From assembly GCF_022605725.1 (NCBI RefSeq), contig NC_065549.1:17072614-17136613 (forward strand): a stretch of 64,000 nt of DNA, read 5' to 3'. A program made the translations under genes and the position numbers. The notes beneath the pieces were generated by a model. The model did not search any database, had not been told where the DNA came from, and saw only the letters and a list, made by a program, of their open reading frames with translations. Source of the DNA: Anthonomus grandis grandis (lineage: Eukaryota > Arthropoda > Insecta > Coleoptera > Curculionidae). Shown here in pieces: positions 34,621 through 45,020 of the stretch (position 1 is the first letter of the stretch; each line of letters opens with the position of its first letter).

Positions 34621-34936
34621 TATAACTAAGTATTGATATCTTAGATATCTGGGATAGGTGAATCTTCCGCCAAATCCAGATGCAAGTGCGATGTCGTTTG
34701 GCATTAACATGGGCAATACTCAGGGACTACTAAAAATCATAAAAAAAATAAACAAAATTTTGGAAAAAAAAATAATTGAAGATTCCTTCTCTTCGGTGTA
34801 CCGAGAAACGATCCAAGTCCACAAGAATTAGGTTTGAACGCGCTATAACAAGAATACAACATTACTAAGCACCTTAATATTTGACCGTTGTAGCTTACCT
34901 TCATTCCGAAGTAGCGCGTCATGTTTGGCACGGACA

Positions 34937-36529
34937 TTATAGTAGATAGTAGACGTTGGTATTGATAGTTACTTTTGCTGAAAAAGAAATGACCTTATTA
35001 TTAGTAGAAAATATAACTTCATCGCTGTCACTTACCATATCTGCATCATCTACAGTCCTATTATTAGCATGATAAGGCAAATTAGTGTAGTAGATTTGTG
35101 ACGTTTCATCTACAAACTTCTTAAGTTCCTGCAGTTGGTCATATTTCAACTTGGGAATAGGAATGAGGTCATTGTAAAGTTTGTCCGGTGTTGCAGCCGC
35201 TATGCCTGGCCTTGGGGGTATTAGAACAAAACTTGACATAGCTCCATTGTAACTTTCTCGCATTTGAATTGTTCGTGGATGTTGATGGCTTATTATAAGT
35301 TCTTTTATTGACCTTGTAGGAAATGGAAAGGTTTTTTTTATATTAAGGGGTTAAAAATTTTGTCCATGCATGGAAAATGTCTGTGGTACACTCAATAACA
35401 TTAAATGGCATTGGTTTAACCCTAGCACTTTTAAAAACCTCGACCCATTGGGATGGAACTTCAACTCTTGTTTTCTGTTTGATGAGAGCAAAGTCTTTAT
35501 CGCACTCTAAGTACAAGTGCCCCCGAATTGGAAATGTAGTTTTGATTTTATCAAACCTACCTTCTTTATGAACCATATGATGTAAGAGGCGTATAATGGT
35601 GTAATTCTTATTTTGGCCTGCGCTGTCGCAAAATATTTCCAAACATCTAACAGTTTGTCCAAGAATATTATGGAAAAAATCATGTAATAAAGACGCGACT
35701 ACATCAGCACCTTTCTTGGCAATAGTCTCAGGGTATGTATAAAAAACAGCCTCATTGGTTGAGAGCTTATGAATATTAAAACTGACAAAAATCAATTGCC
35801 TTTTGTAGTATACATCATTGGTAGTGATGTTGGGTGTAGGAAGATTTTTGGAAAAGTGCATGGTTATAGCTTCAATTGACTCATTTTTTCTGGATTGTAT
35901 TTTAGCGTGTCGCTTTCTAGTATAGAAAGTAGCTGCTTTAAGTTTATGCAATTTATTTTCCAAACCTTCAATTTCATTTTGTAATTCCAACTGTGCCTCG
36001 TTTTCGATAGTGTTCTTTAGTTTCTCTTGTAGTGACTTCATTTTAACTATGGGATTACGTTATATGGGGGGATTTTATGTGGTTACGCACATTTTTGATT
36101 AACTGAGAGCTCAATCGGTGAGGGCGATTCTGATGTTTCCCCCTCATATCAGCAAAACAATAACCGCCTTTCTTTAGGTAGTCTTTCATAGTCATAATAC
36201 GGCGATTGGTAATCCCGTGTAACGATATAAGCTTTTTGACATACCTCAATTTCTTCCATCATGCTGCCCTCGCAATCTAGTTTAATTCTTATTTTAAACG
36301 TATACGATTTATCTCTAAGCCTTGCTATGTTCTCGTTTTGTCTAGGTCTTCTTCTACTAACATTCTTAATCCCGATTAATCCGCGTAAATGGCTGTTTTG
36401 ACTATTTCTATTTTCTAAGCTATTAAAGTTTTGAATGATTTTTCGTCTTTTTTCAGCGAATATAACCTCAAAACAACGAAATCTTTTGCAGGCACATGCA
36501 TAACCCGCCTCATAAGTATGATTTCTCAA
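34937..36529 (-). pseudogene. Insect multicopy uncharacterised protein with CDSxGQNKN motif (DUF7869-like, transposon-type), frameshifted
   Basis: Four minus-strand pieces join in order. 36529-36249: KRFRCFEVIFAEKRRKIIQN, then RGLIGIKNVSRRRPRQNENI. 36249-36055: LISLHGITNRRIMTMKDYL and DMRGKHQNRPHRL. 36041-35343: a coiled region, then VSFNIHKLSTNEAVFYTYPE, LEIFCDSAGQNKNYTIIRLL, FPIRGHLYLECDKDFALIKQ and PSQWVEVFKSARVKPMPF. 35325-34937: KPFPFPTRSIKELI and MSSFVLIPPRPGIAA. Conserved acidic residues (CDS, ECDKD) and His (GHxYLECD) suggest an RNase H-like nuclease fold, but that is inference. I know the family as one repeated many times in insect genomes and usually unnamed. At least three frame breaks (near 36245, 36048 and 35330) make this copy dead. 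Confidence 0.72.
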
Positions 36530-36924
36530 AAATTTTGCCGCATCACTTACACGTCCAAGCTTTAGTCTTTTTTTACTTTATTTTTTACCTTCTTTTTTCA
36601 AAACACTTACAGATATATCACTACTATTACTTTTTTGACCGACATTTCAAGATAGCAAAACAAACAATACACAACGCCAACAACCTATTAGGACGATACA
36701 ACAATAACGACTAAAATGCTAACGAATATTACCATCTACCCAGCTACATTAGTACCAGGGAAAGGGTATAAAAGTAGCGAATAATCAAAAATTTTACAAT
36801 TTTGGTTTTTCCCATGTGGTCTTCATATACATATTACATTTATTTTTTGCTTTTTTTTATTTCGAAGTTATATTCTTTTTACAAGTAAATCACCTGCGCA
36901 CACGTCTCTAACCTAGGTACCATT
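36530..36924. other. Upstream flank of the pseudogene, nothing recognised
   Basis: AT-rich. It may contain the end of the CDSxGQNKN element, but no paired terminal repeat was found. Confidence 0.35.
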
Positions 36925-37080
36925 ATTGAATAATAATAGGCAAAACTCATAAATTGATCCAAAACCAGGTGACACTATCTACATTTGATGAAAGGAAATT
37001 TTCCAATGAAATAAATGCCAAACTATGAAAGTGGCATAAAGTAATGGTGGGTTACCCTGTAATCTTTTTGCATATAGTTC
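36925..37080 (+). repeat. Dispersed repeat shared with 56635-56790 (opposite strand)
   Basis: The plus strand here reads ggcaaaactcataaattgat, ccaaaaccaggtgacacta, agtggcataa and ctttttgcatat. The minus strand at 56635-56790 has the same blocks in the same order, with about one difference in five. That second copy is the 3' flank of the Sailor-like transposase at 57011-58363, so this is likely a truncated relative of that element. Confidence 0.7.
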
Positions 37081-38485
37081 CCTCCACCAATAATTTATTT
37101 TGCGGTTTCTTTTAACATCAAAGTTGCCGCTGGGACATACACCGCAAAATAGAGTATACCATGACAAATCATTCGCAGATAGTTTTATTAATCTAAATAT
37201 TACTGAAACGTAGTAAAATAGCATTGAATAATTTGTAAAGCGGTTTGGGGGTATACTGTTAATTCCCAAAATAGCCCGGCCCTTGATGGCTAGGCTTGTT
37301 TTTTGAAAAATTTGTACTTTTGTAATCAATGCCACCATTGCAATAATCAATAGAAATGTATATCTTCTGAAAATTTGTCAATACAAAATTGCCATTATAT
37401 TATCACAAGGTTTTAAAAAAGGTTTTATGATTTTATATATGATATAAGTACTAAATAGACAATTTAACAATTTTATTAAAATCTTTCTTCTTATCGCAAT
37501 ATCTCAGAGCAAACAACTTTTAAAAAATTTTAATATGTCTAAGTTACGTAAAATTAGGTGAAAAAGAATTTATACCGCTCTTTGTGACATAGTTCTTATA
37601 ATAACAATTATAAATTAAAAATAACATTTTCGAGATATTCCGCAAAATAAGGTTAAAAAGGGTATCTAAATTAAATAGGTACCCGCATCACTGTTTTAAA
37701 CAGTTAATTCATTCTAATAAATTAATTTTTAACGTTGTGTTAAAACCGGCAATAAGAATAGTTAAATATGGACAGATATACTAATAAATTAAGAGCGATG
37801 TATTGAAAAACCAGTGATGGAATATTTTCTCGGCCTTGACAAGAAAAACCCAATATTGATCTTTAAACCCGAATCGAACTATATATTTATATATCCCTAA
37901 AGAAAAAGTACCAACAAGCTTCCAAATAGAGCAGCTTCGGTACTAGTCGTTTATTTCTTCCTTGTACTTGTACGTAAAGTAGAATAAGTATCTTGCATTT
38001 AAATTTTAATTTTGGAAATAAACGTTATTTATATTATTAAGAAAATAGGTAGTTACACCCTAAAATTAGGTAGTTTTGTGTTGTTGGAAATTAACCCAAT
38101 AGCTTAAGCACCCTTAAGCATCAAGCCCTCAAAAGTATTTTGCACGAATCAAAATTATATTAATTTTGCTCTTTTTAGAGATAAACTTACCATCATTCAA
38201 TTTTGGAGACTAATGCGTAAAACCCTCTATTTTCTGTTATATAGTTATTTCGTTTATTTAGCTTTTTGCAGCATTAATTTTTTCCCAAAACTAATATTAA
38301 TACAATAAATTATAGTAAGTATATGTATATTAAATATTATTACAATATAAGGACAATATACCTTAATTTTAATTTCTTTAAAGCCAGCATTTTGAGAGGA
38401 TCAAAAGAGTGATACGACCTGTTGAAATACGTAGACTTTAATAATAAAGCTATGAGATTCTCAAGACAATTTAAATAAAAAGATA
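37081..38485. other. AT-rich, nothing recognised
   Basis: The 123-codon minus frame at 37350-36979 spans the repeat edge and shows no known motif. No other signal. Confidence 0.4.
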
Positions 38486-39025
38486 CACTGGTCAGCAAAA
38501 TTACACGGACAACGAAAATTCGGTTCAAATTTAATCCTTAATAACTTTTTGAGTATTTCATCGATTTTGATAATTTTTTGCCGAATTTTGGGGCCATTTT
38601 ATTGTTATAATTTTTTTTATATCGAAGCTACAAGAAATTTTAACGGATTTGTTATTATACAGGGGTTAATTAAAAGTCAAATTTTACTCTAAACTTTTAA
38701 AAACCCTGTGGGAAAAAAATCACAACCAATGATTCTTTTTGCTGTATTTTCAAGCCTCATCTTTTCTTAATAACTTGTTTTTGTATTCATTCCAATATCT
38801 GTATTCTTAAAGAAGAACACTGGGTTAACAGAAACAATGCAATAATGCCTTATTAGCAATAATGTTTTTTCAAACAATATGGATAACGGCTGTATTATGA
38901 TTTATAATTTTTTTCTAAAATCGGGTATTCTCACACATTCACTCAAACGATAATATTAATTTATACATGAATTATTTAATCTACCGTAATATAATGCAAT
39001 TTTCATGACAAAAACTTTTAAAATC

Positions 39026-39072
39026 GGCGCGCAAACTTTTGTTGCGCGCCCGTTGTAATCCATCGGGCGCGC
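39026..39072. repeat. GC-rich overlapping hairpins
   Basis: GGCGCGC (39026-39032) pairs with GCGCGCC (39044-39050), and GCGCGCCCG (39044-39052) pairs with CGGGCGCGC (39064-39072). The middle arm can pair with either side. It stands out in this AT-rich DNA and lies upstream of the THAP exon, so it could be part of the element's end or promoter (inference). Confidence 0.75.
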
Positions 39073-39416
39073 TCTGTTAAGATCGCAATGTGAAGACTGA
39101 TGTGTCGCGGCGCTGTGAGAACAAGCAACACCCACTCAAAGACAGTGTAGAGGTCAACCTCTTTTATCTATGGTAGAGGCACAGCTTAACTACAAAACAG
39201 CTCCACAACTTTCTTATGATAAAAGGTTTGCGTTGATCTAGTCGCGGAGCGTTTATGTCCCGCCTCTTGGGGTAAAAGACTTCTTTGGCGTCGATCGGGT
39301 TGTCGGTTTTACCATTATTCGTTCAGTAGCAGTAGCGTGCGCTGATATTCTTATGTATTTTTGTTCGTTTTCTTTGATTTGATGATTTGCAGACGCTTTG
39401 TTACTTTGATTGCGAA

Positions 39417-39520
39417 ATGAGTGATAGAAAATCGGGACACGTGTGTGCAGTGTCAAACTGTTCTATTAAAGGGCACAACTCAAAAAAGAAATTCTATCGT
39501 TTTCCCAAGGATCCTAATCG
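39417..39520 (+). CDS. THAP zinc-finger N-terminal exon of a P-like element
   Basis: The exon starts at ATG (39417) and ends at a strong donor (CG|GTAAGT, 39521). It encodes GHVCAVSNCSIKGHNSKKK then FYRFPKDPNR. The CxxxxC pair and the FYRFPKDP word are the N-terminal half of a THAP domain, the C2CH DNA-binding finger of P-element transposases and THAP9. The second half (C...H after the intron) is not clear. The text KEWAKKLGVKIYVKW at about 39633-39680 may be its remnant, but it ends in a stop. Confidence 0.72.
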
Positions 39521-39812
39521 GTAAGTAAAGCCAACCTACCAATTATTATACCTTAGAGCCGTTTTAAGCCGAAAATTATCACAAAAATGTCGGAAAATAA
39601 TTTTATAAAGTACGTACAGAATATTCTATTAAGAAGGAATGGGCGAAAAAATTAGGCGTGAAAATATACGTAAAATGGAAAACCTTTAGGCCCAAATCCT
39701 GACCCCAGTTTTTGATAGAGTTTAATAAATTCTTTTTTGTTGGAATATTCAAACATCCAAGAATTAAATTTTAATGATTTAAAATAATTTCTTTTAATAA
39801 AAATATGTTTCA

Positions 39813-40425
39813 GAGGATTTTTAAGAAATTGCAGTGCGTTAACCTGCTTAATTCAGGTGCAGAAAATTGTGAGGCAGATGCTGATCAAACGCTTTTAAAG
39901 CTTCCTGACTTTAAAGACGATTTTGTACCTAAGGATGAGGAGGTTGAAAAGGGAAATAATTCAAAAATTGTAATAAATAGCATGGTTTACTCAAAAGATG
40001 AGCTATTGCAAAAGAATTTTATTAGGTACATATGCGGATACCTTTTAAAACAAACTTTGCGGATCCACTCTTGTGATACTTGCATTTTATACAGTAAAGA
40101 ACACACTGAATTGGATGACTCTTCATTTTATTGTTTTTTAAAAGCATACGAAAATGCCAACAAAGATACATTTGGAAATCTGCAAATGCCAAATAATAAA
40201 TTTGTCGAGCTAATTTGCAGAATTGAAATGATATTTCAAGAGAATTTTGAAAAATTAGCTACAACAACAAGTATTTGTAGTACACTTTTAATTTTAAGCG
40301 ATGTAAATATCTTGTCTTGTAAATATTTCCCAACAGAATTTGTACTAAGATTGTATTTAAGAGTAAGAATTTATTACACATTAAAAACAATAAACGGCAA
40401 TTTAAAAAAAAATAAACAAAAATAA
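39813..40425 (+). pseudogene. P-element/THAP9-type transposase C-terminal domain, core missing
   Basis: The exon opens after GTTTCAG (39812) and is open for 204 codons to a TAA. After an acidic stretch come NFIRYICGYLLKQTLRIHSC and DTCILYSKEHTELDD, then FLKAYENANKDTFGNLQMPN, VELICRIEMIFQENFEK and FPTEFVLRLYLRVRIYYTL. This order (AGYLxRKxxxxxxCxxC; FLKAYE; FxxxFPxxxLxxLFxRxRIYYxL) is that of the C-terminal part of P/THAP9 transposases. The catalytic RNase H-like region and GTP-binding insertion are absent between the THAP exon and this one. It may make a truncated, non-catalytic protein if spliced. Confidence 0.78.
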
Positions 40426-40574
40426 GCTAATAATATGGAGAAACCTTTAAAATACATACAATTAAATGGAAAAACCCACTACCATATCAGTGTAAATAGC
40501 GATTAGGTTTAGGTAGTAAAATTTTTATTTATGAGCAAAACCCACTCTTATATTATTGTAAATATTGGTTATTA

Positions 40575-40641
40575 AATATTTAAAATTTAAACCTAATCAC
40601 TATTAAATAAATAGTGATTAGGTTTAAATTTTAAATATTTC
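40575..40641. repeat. Perfect 31 bp inverted repeat with 5 bp loop
   Basis: The arm at 40575-40605 (core tttaaacctaatcactatt) and its exact reverse complement at 40611-40641 enclose aaata. A third partial copy (gcgattaggtttagg) lies at 40500. It sits 150 bases past the P-like C-terminal exon. It is too perfect to be old; a snap-back duplication or a small insertion could explain it. Confidence 0.85.
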
Positions 40642-41370
40642 TATAACAATTAAGCTTATTGTTTTCTTAAAAAAGATAGAGACATCTGTAAAGATCTTTA
40701 GGTATGATTTAAAATAGGCAATAAAATGTATTAAAACTCTAAACTACGTAATTTTATTATGTACCTAACCTTATTCACACCTTTTTTTTAATTAAATTCA
40801 TTTGCGATATTGATTTAATCGAACATCGATATTACTGTTCTATTATTATGATCATTAATCATTCGGAAATAAAAGCAATCAAATATCTCGTTTATCCAGG
40901 TAAAACATTTATTTCCTACCTATTGGATAGCTAATTTCATTGTGATATCTGTATTAGATAGTCTAGTATTAAAATAAAGCTCAAAAATTACCTACTACGG
41001 TACTGTCGGGCCGAAACGAAACATTTTGCTCAATAATAAAAAACCTTTTAATCAGGCCCTGACTCTTACCCTAAGCGAAAGAAAGACAATACCATTCCAT
41101 CTCGCTTGCTTGCCGACTGCCAGATCAGAGAGACCGCTCGAAGTTGTGGAGCTGTTCCGTAGTTAAGCTGTGGTAGAGGTGTTATTGGAACAAGCCGGGA
41201 GCCGGGTCTGGCCGGGTAGTCTGTTGCTAGAAGTAATTGAGTGTGTACGTGTTTTTTTGCTGGGGTAATTTTGAGACGACTGTTACTCTCTGACTTTACC
41301 CTGACGGGTAAAAATAAGACGTTAACCTGTATAACAATTTTAGGTATACCTACATAAGGAGCAAGCCAGA

Positions 41371-43324
41371 ATGCGTAGGAATTACGTTCCAAAGGCAAAA
41401 CCCTATACAGACGACGATCTGAAACAGGAGCTTACCTTAGTAAAGGAAGGTAAGTTGTCTATTCGAACGACAGCAAAAAAATTTCGCATTGATAAATCAA
41501 AATTATTTCGGGCTATTCACGAAAAAAATGTTTCAAAACGTTGCCGAAAACAAGAGCTATCCGATGAACAAGAAAGAGATTTGACAGAAAAAATTAAAAT
41601 TATGGCTAAATGGGGATTCGCCTTATCCAAACAAGATATTCAGTTAGTTGTGCAAACATATGTTAATGAAAATGCTATAAAAACCACATTTAAGGAAGGC
41701 AAACCTGGTGACGATTGGTTTCGTTCGTTCTGTAAAAGAAATCGACTGAGCCAGAAGAAAATGGAACAACTAGAAAAGTGTAGGAGAACAGCTACCGGCG
41801 ACCCTTTTATAATATATTTCTTCTATGATCGCCTGGTTGAAACAATCCAACAACTTGGTTTGCAAGACAAGCCTGCACACATATTTAACTTGGATGAAAC
41901 AGGGTTTAATATGGATCCAGGTAGAATAAAAGGAGTTGCAGCATTGGGCCAAAAAGTTCATAGAAGGATCTGGCAAAGAAAATATTGCAACCATGGCGTG
42001 CATTTCTGCTAGCGGCGTATTATTACTGCCGTTAATTATATATCAAGGGCAAAACCTGTGGAGCACATGGAAGGGATCAAACGATTTGGAAGGAACCTGC
42101 TATGCTGTCTTTGATAAAGGCTGGATGACAACTGCGGTCTTTAATAGTTGGTTTTCCAAATTTTGTTCAATGGTTTCCGAAAGGCCGCTGTTACTTATAA
42201 TGGATGGTCACGTCTCACATCTGGATAGGGGAACCATTGAACTTGCCATACAAAATAATATCACATTGTTTAAATTACCACCTCATGCTACAGATATGTT
42301 GCAACCGTTGGATAAGTGTTGCTTTGGACCTCTGAAGCTAAAATGGAACCAAAAGCTTACAGAGTGGCAGAGATTAAATCAGAGACGTCTCACCAAAAGC
42401 GAATTTGCTGATTTGATCTGCGAGTTATGGAATGAAGGTATTACAGAGGCTATAATAAAAAAGTCGTTTGAATCGACTGGCATATATCCTTGCTCTAGGG
42501 AAAAATATCCAGTCAACCGTCTTAATAAAATTAAATTGCAAAAATACAATGAAAGTGTTCAAAACCCCAATCCATTAGATGTGTTTGAATTAAACCAAGA
42601 AAAGGAAAATGATGAGGTTGTAGCAAACAATGTAAACAATAGCGAATAGAAAATAATTGAAAAAGAAACAACAAACGAGACTAATGACACTAAAACATTT
42701 TAAGATAATAATGTTGAGCCACAACCGTCTTCGTCCACTTCATTCGAGAATATTTTGCTAAATAAGATAAACAAAACAAATCCTGAAATAAAGCGAAGGA
42801 GAAAAGTTAATTCCAGTTGTGCTGTTTTAACTAGCGCCGAATATTTAGATAGTATTAGGGAAAAAGAAGTGTCACAAAAGAAGAAAAAAGTGACAAAAGT
42901 GGCCGAGTCCTCTTCAGATGATGAAAGTGTAACTTACCAAGAAGAAAGCGACATTGAAAATATGACGTTAGACGAACTCATAGAAGAGGAAGAAAAAAAT
43001 TATGCAGCCGAGGAATTTATTACAAATAGTGACATAAATATTGGCGACTCTATGTTTTGATTAAGTTTTCTACCAAAAAAAAAAATAATGCATTACGTTG
43101 CGCTAGTAGAATCTATTGGGGATGACGAATTTTCTGTGTCTTATTTGCGTCAAAAGGGGGAAAAATTAATATTTCCTCAAATACCTGAAAAATATGAAGT
43201 ACCAAAGGATGACGTAGTAATGAAACTACCTCCTCCAATAACCCATGGAGGTACTGCCAGAGTTTCACAGAAATTTGTGTTTTCTATCGCTATAAATAAA
43301 TATAATGTTAACCAAATCGTTTAA
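41371..43324 (+). pseudogene. Pogo-like (CENP-B/jerky-type) transposase with three frame breaks
   Basis: 41371-42012: YTDDDLKQELTLVKEGKLSI and TTAKKFRIDKSKLFRAIHEK (Psq-type helix-turn-helix), a second helical domain with WGFALSKQDIQLVVQTYVNE and DDWFRSFCKRNRLSQKK, then AHIFNLDETGFNMDPGRIKG with the first catalytic Asp. A frame change near 41950-41990 leads to 41936-42649: LLLIMDGHVSHLDRGTIELA (second Asp), LPPHATDMLQPLDKCCFGPL (third Asp), and STGIYPCSREKYP. After a stop come a Ser/acidic part (42755-43060) and, one frame off, MHYVALVESIGDDEFSVSYL and YEVPKDDVVMKLPPP (43088-43324). All catalytic residues are present, but not in one frame. Confidence 0.87.
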
Positions 43325-43362
43325 CTATAACTACATGCAGAGTGTTTGGAGTTTTTTAATTT

Positions 43363-43574
43363 GTTTAGGTAATATTTTTGATGTACCTATCTAGAATTTA
43401 TTTTCAGTTTTTTTATTTTTATTTTATTTTCAGACTGCGACTTGAGTTTGATTGAACTGTTTTTAATTGTTTAGGTAATATTTTTGATGTACCTATCTAG
43501 AATTTATTTTCAGTTTTTTTATTTTTATTTTATTTTCAAACTGCGACTTGAGTTTGATTGAACTGTTTTTACAT
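43363..43574. repeat. 106 bp tandem duplication
   Basis: The segment starting gtttaggtaatatttttgat at 43363 is repeated at 43469, nearly identical through ctgcgacttgagtttgattg and aactgttttt (one A/G difference seen). It lies just after the pogo coding region and must be recent. Confidence 0.9.
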
Positions 43575-44025
43575 ATTTATGTATTTCTTATTAAAGGTTT
43601 TTAGTATGAGGTAAAAATGACCCAAAAAAATCGTTTTTTTTTTTCAAAAAAAAATTTTTCCAGTTTTTATTGCATTTTTTAAATAAATCTGAGAAAAATC
43701 GTACAAAATGTTGTTTCATTTTTCAACCAGGGTATCTCATAATTGCCCCATATCACAGACAACATCATAAATGCCTGAAATTGCCATGTATCATTTTTAC
43801 CCACCCCCTGTCTCATTTTTGCACAAAATGGCAGGTAAATATGAGACAGCAGTTTTATTTTTTTTCTTAACACCCATAACGATTTCCTTGAATTTGTCAT
43901 TTCTATGTTATTCAGCATCGAAATCTACATAGTATGATCATTTTTTGAACATTTATTTCAAAAAGGAAATGGTTTAAAAATTAAAAGTTTTATAAAATGT
44001 CTCATTTTTACACCACTTGACCCTA

Positions 44026-44640
44026 ATGAGGTCTATACGGGCTTCCAATGAAATACCACCCCACACCATTATCCCTCCGCCACCAAATTGCAGTCTAGGA
44101 CAGATACAACATTGATAGTATTTTTCTCGGGGCCTTCTCCATACTCTTTGATGTCCGTCAGACAATCTCGTCAAACGAGAATGAATATTTCATAAAGCGA
44201 GGCTCGTCTGTAAAAGTAACATTTCGCCATTCCCCCATTTTCCAATCTGCATGAACTGGAGCAAACTCTGGGCGCAGCCTTCGATGACCTGCATCTAATA
44301 GGGAGGACCTGTATCAGGTACATGAGATGTTAAATTCTGATCCGCTAAGCTTCTTGTACGGGTGAAACCTAGGTACCGTGAACATCTGCCAATTTTCTTA
44401 CCGAAGTTGAAGCAGAGGCTGTTTGCTCTCGAAGATGAAGAAATCGATTCTCAATTGCGTTTGTGGCCCTTTATCTTCTCTATCCAGGTCTACTTGAATA
44501 AGAACCAGTTTGTTTGAACCTTTATATCTTATCGGATACCGTACTGCGTGGATGGCCAAGCCTTTCTGCAATATATCTAATCGGACGACCATCGTCTCGT
44601 AGAGCAACGGCTTGTGCCACTTCTTCTGGGCTCATCATTT
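44026..44640 (-). pseudogene. Tc1-like transposase N-terminal part, cut by an insertion
   Basis: From an ATG at 44640 the minus strand reads MMSPEEVAQAVALRDDGRPI and RYIAERLGHPRSTVSD (helix-turn-helix). After stops and shifts come SRFMKYSFSFDEIV-like text, RVWRRPREKYYQCC, and GGGGIMVWGGISLEARIDLI (44110-44027), the block between the first and second catalytic Asp in Tc1. The text stops at 44026, where the pogo-like element begins. The remaining third of the protein is not found on the far side. Confidence 0.8.
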
Positions 44641-45020
44641 ATAAACGTATCGCTTACGCTTATATATACTTAAAACAAGTTGTTAAGAAAATATGGAGCT
44701 TGAAATGCGGCAAAAAGAATTATTATTCGGTTCTGAATTTTTTCCACGTGTTTCCACATCTGAGTGTTTAAAAGTTTAAAGTAAAATTCTTTTTATTAAC
44801 CCCCGTATAACAACAAATCAGTTGGAAATGTTTGTAGCTTCGATATGAAAAAATGATGACAATAAAATAGCCTAAAACTCGGCAAAAAATTATCAAAATC
44901 AATGCAATACTGAAAAAGTTATTAAGGATTGAATTTGAACCAAATTTTCGTTGTTCGGTTAATTTTGCGGTCCAGTGTCGATAAAAAGAATTGTAGGAAC
45001 ATTTTCAAACATCTGAATTA

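Larger units (their letters stand above)
39000..41240 (+). mobile_element. P-like (THAP) element, internally deleted; limits approximate
   Basis: A THAP-domain exon (39417-39520) and a transposase C-terminus (39813-40425) lie between inverted sequences at 39178-39212 and 41141-41176. These share cacagcttaactac and acagctccacaactt on opposite strands. P elements carry internal inverted repeats inside their ends. The upstream edge is unusually GC-rich for this window (39026-39072). The exact outer ends and the 8 bp duplication expected for P elements were not found, so the limits are approximate. Confidence 0.6.
41290..44026 (+). mobile_element. Pogo/Tigger-like element with tandem and subterminal repeats; limits approximate
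   Basis: It holds a pogo-like transposase (41371-43324) in several frames. The left flank has ACTTTACCCTGACGGGTAAA and AATAAGAC (41295-41325). The right edge, read on minus, has GGGTCAAGTGGTGTAAAAAT and GAGACATTTT (44026-43990), a loose inverted match. The word TAAAAATGAGAC or close variants recurs on either strand at about 43612, 43795-43825, 43833 and 43995-44010. The right edge cuts the Tc1 transposase exactly where its text stops (ARIDLI), which is the best boundary evidence. Confidence 0.65.
38486..44977. mobile_element. Tc1-like element with ~300 bp TIRs, expanded by nested insertions
   Basis: The ends are inverted copies. 38486 begins CACTGGTCAGCAAAATTA; the reverse complement of the right end (from 44977) begins CACTGGACCGCAAAATTA. 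Similarity continues for about 295 bases (to about 38780 and 44675), including tccttaataactttttgagt / tccttaataactttttcagt. TA precedes the left end. A Tc1-type transposase start on minus lies just inside the right end (44640 down to 44026) and stops abruptly at the edge of a pogo-like element; a P-like THAP element lies further left. The original would have been ~1.7-2 kb, so about 4.5 kb has been added and the transposase C-terminus lost. Confidence 0.82.

Noticed and set aside
36979..37350. 123-codon minus frame
   Set aside because: Runs across the edge of a dispersed repeat and shows no known motif or splice context; treated as chance.
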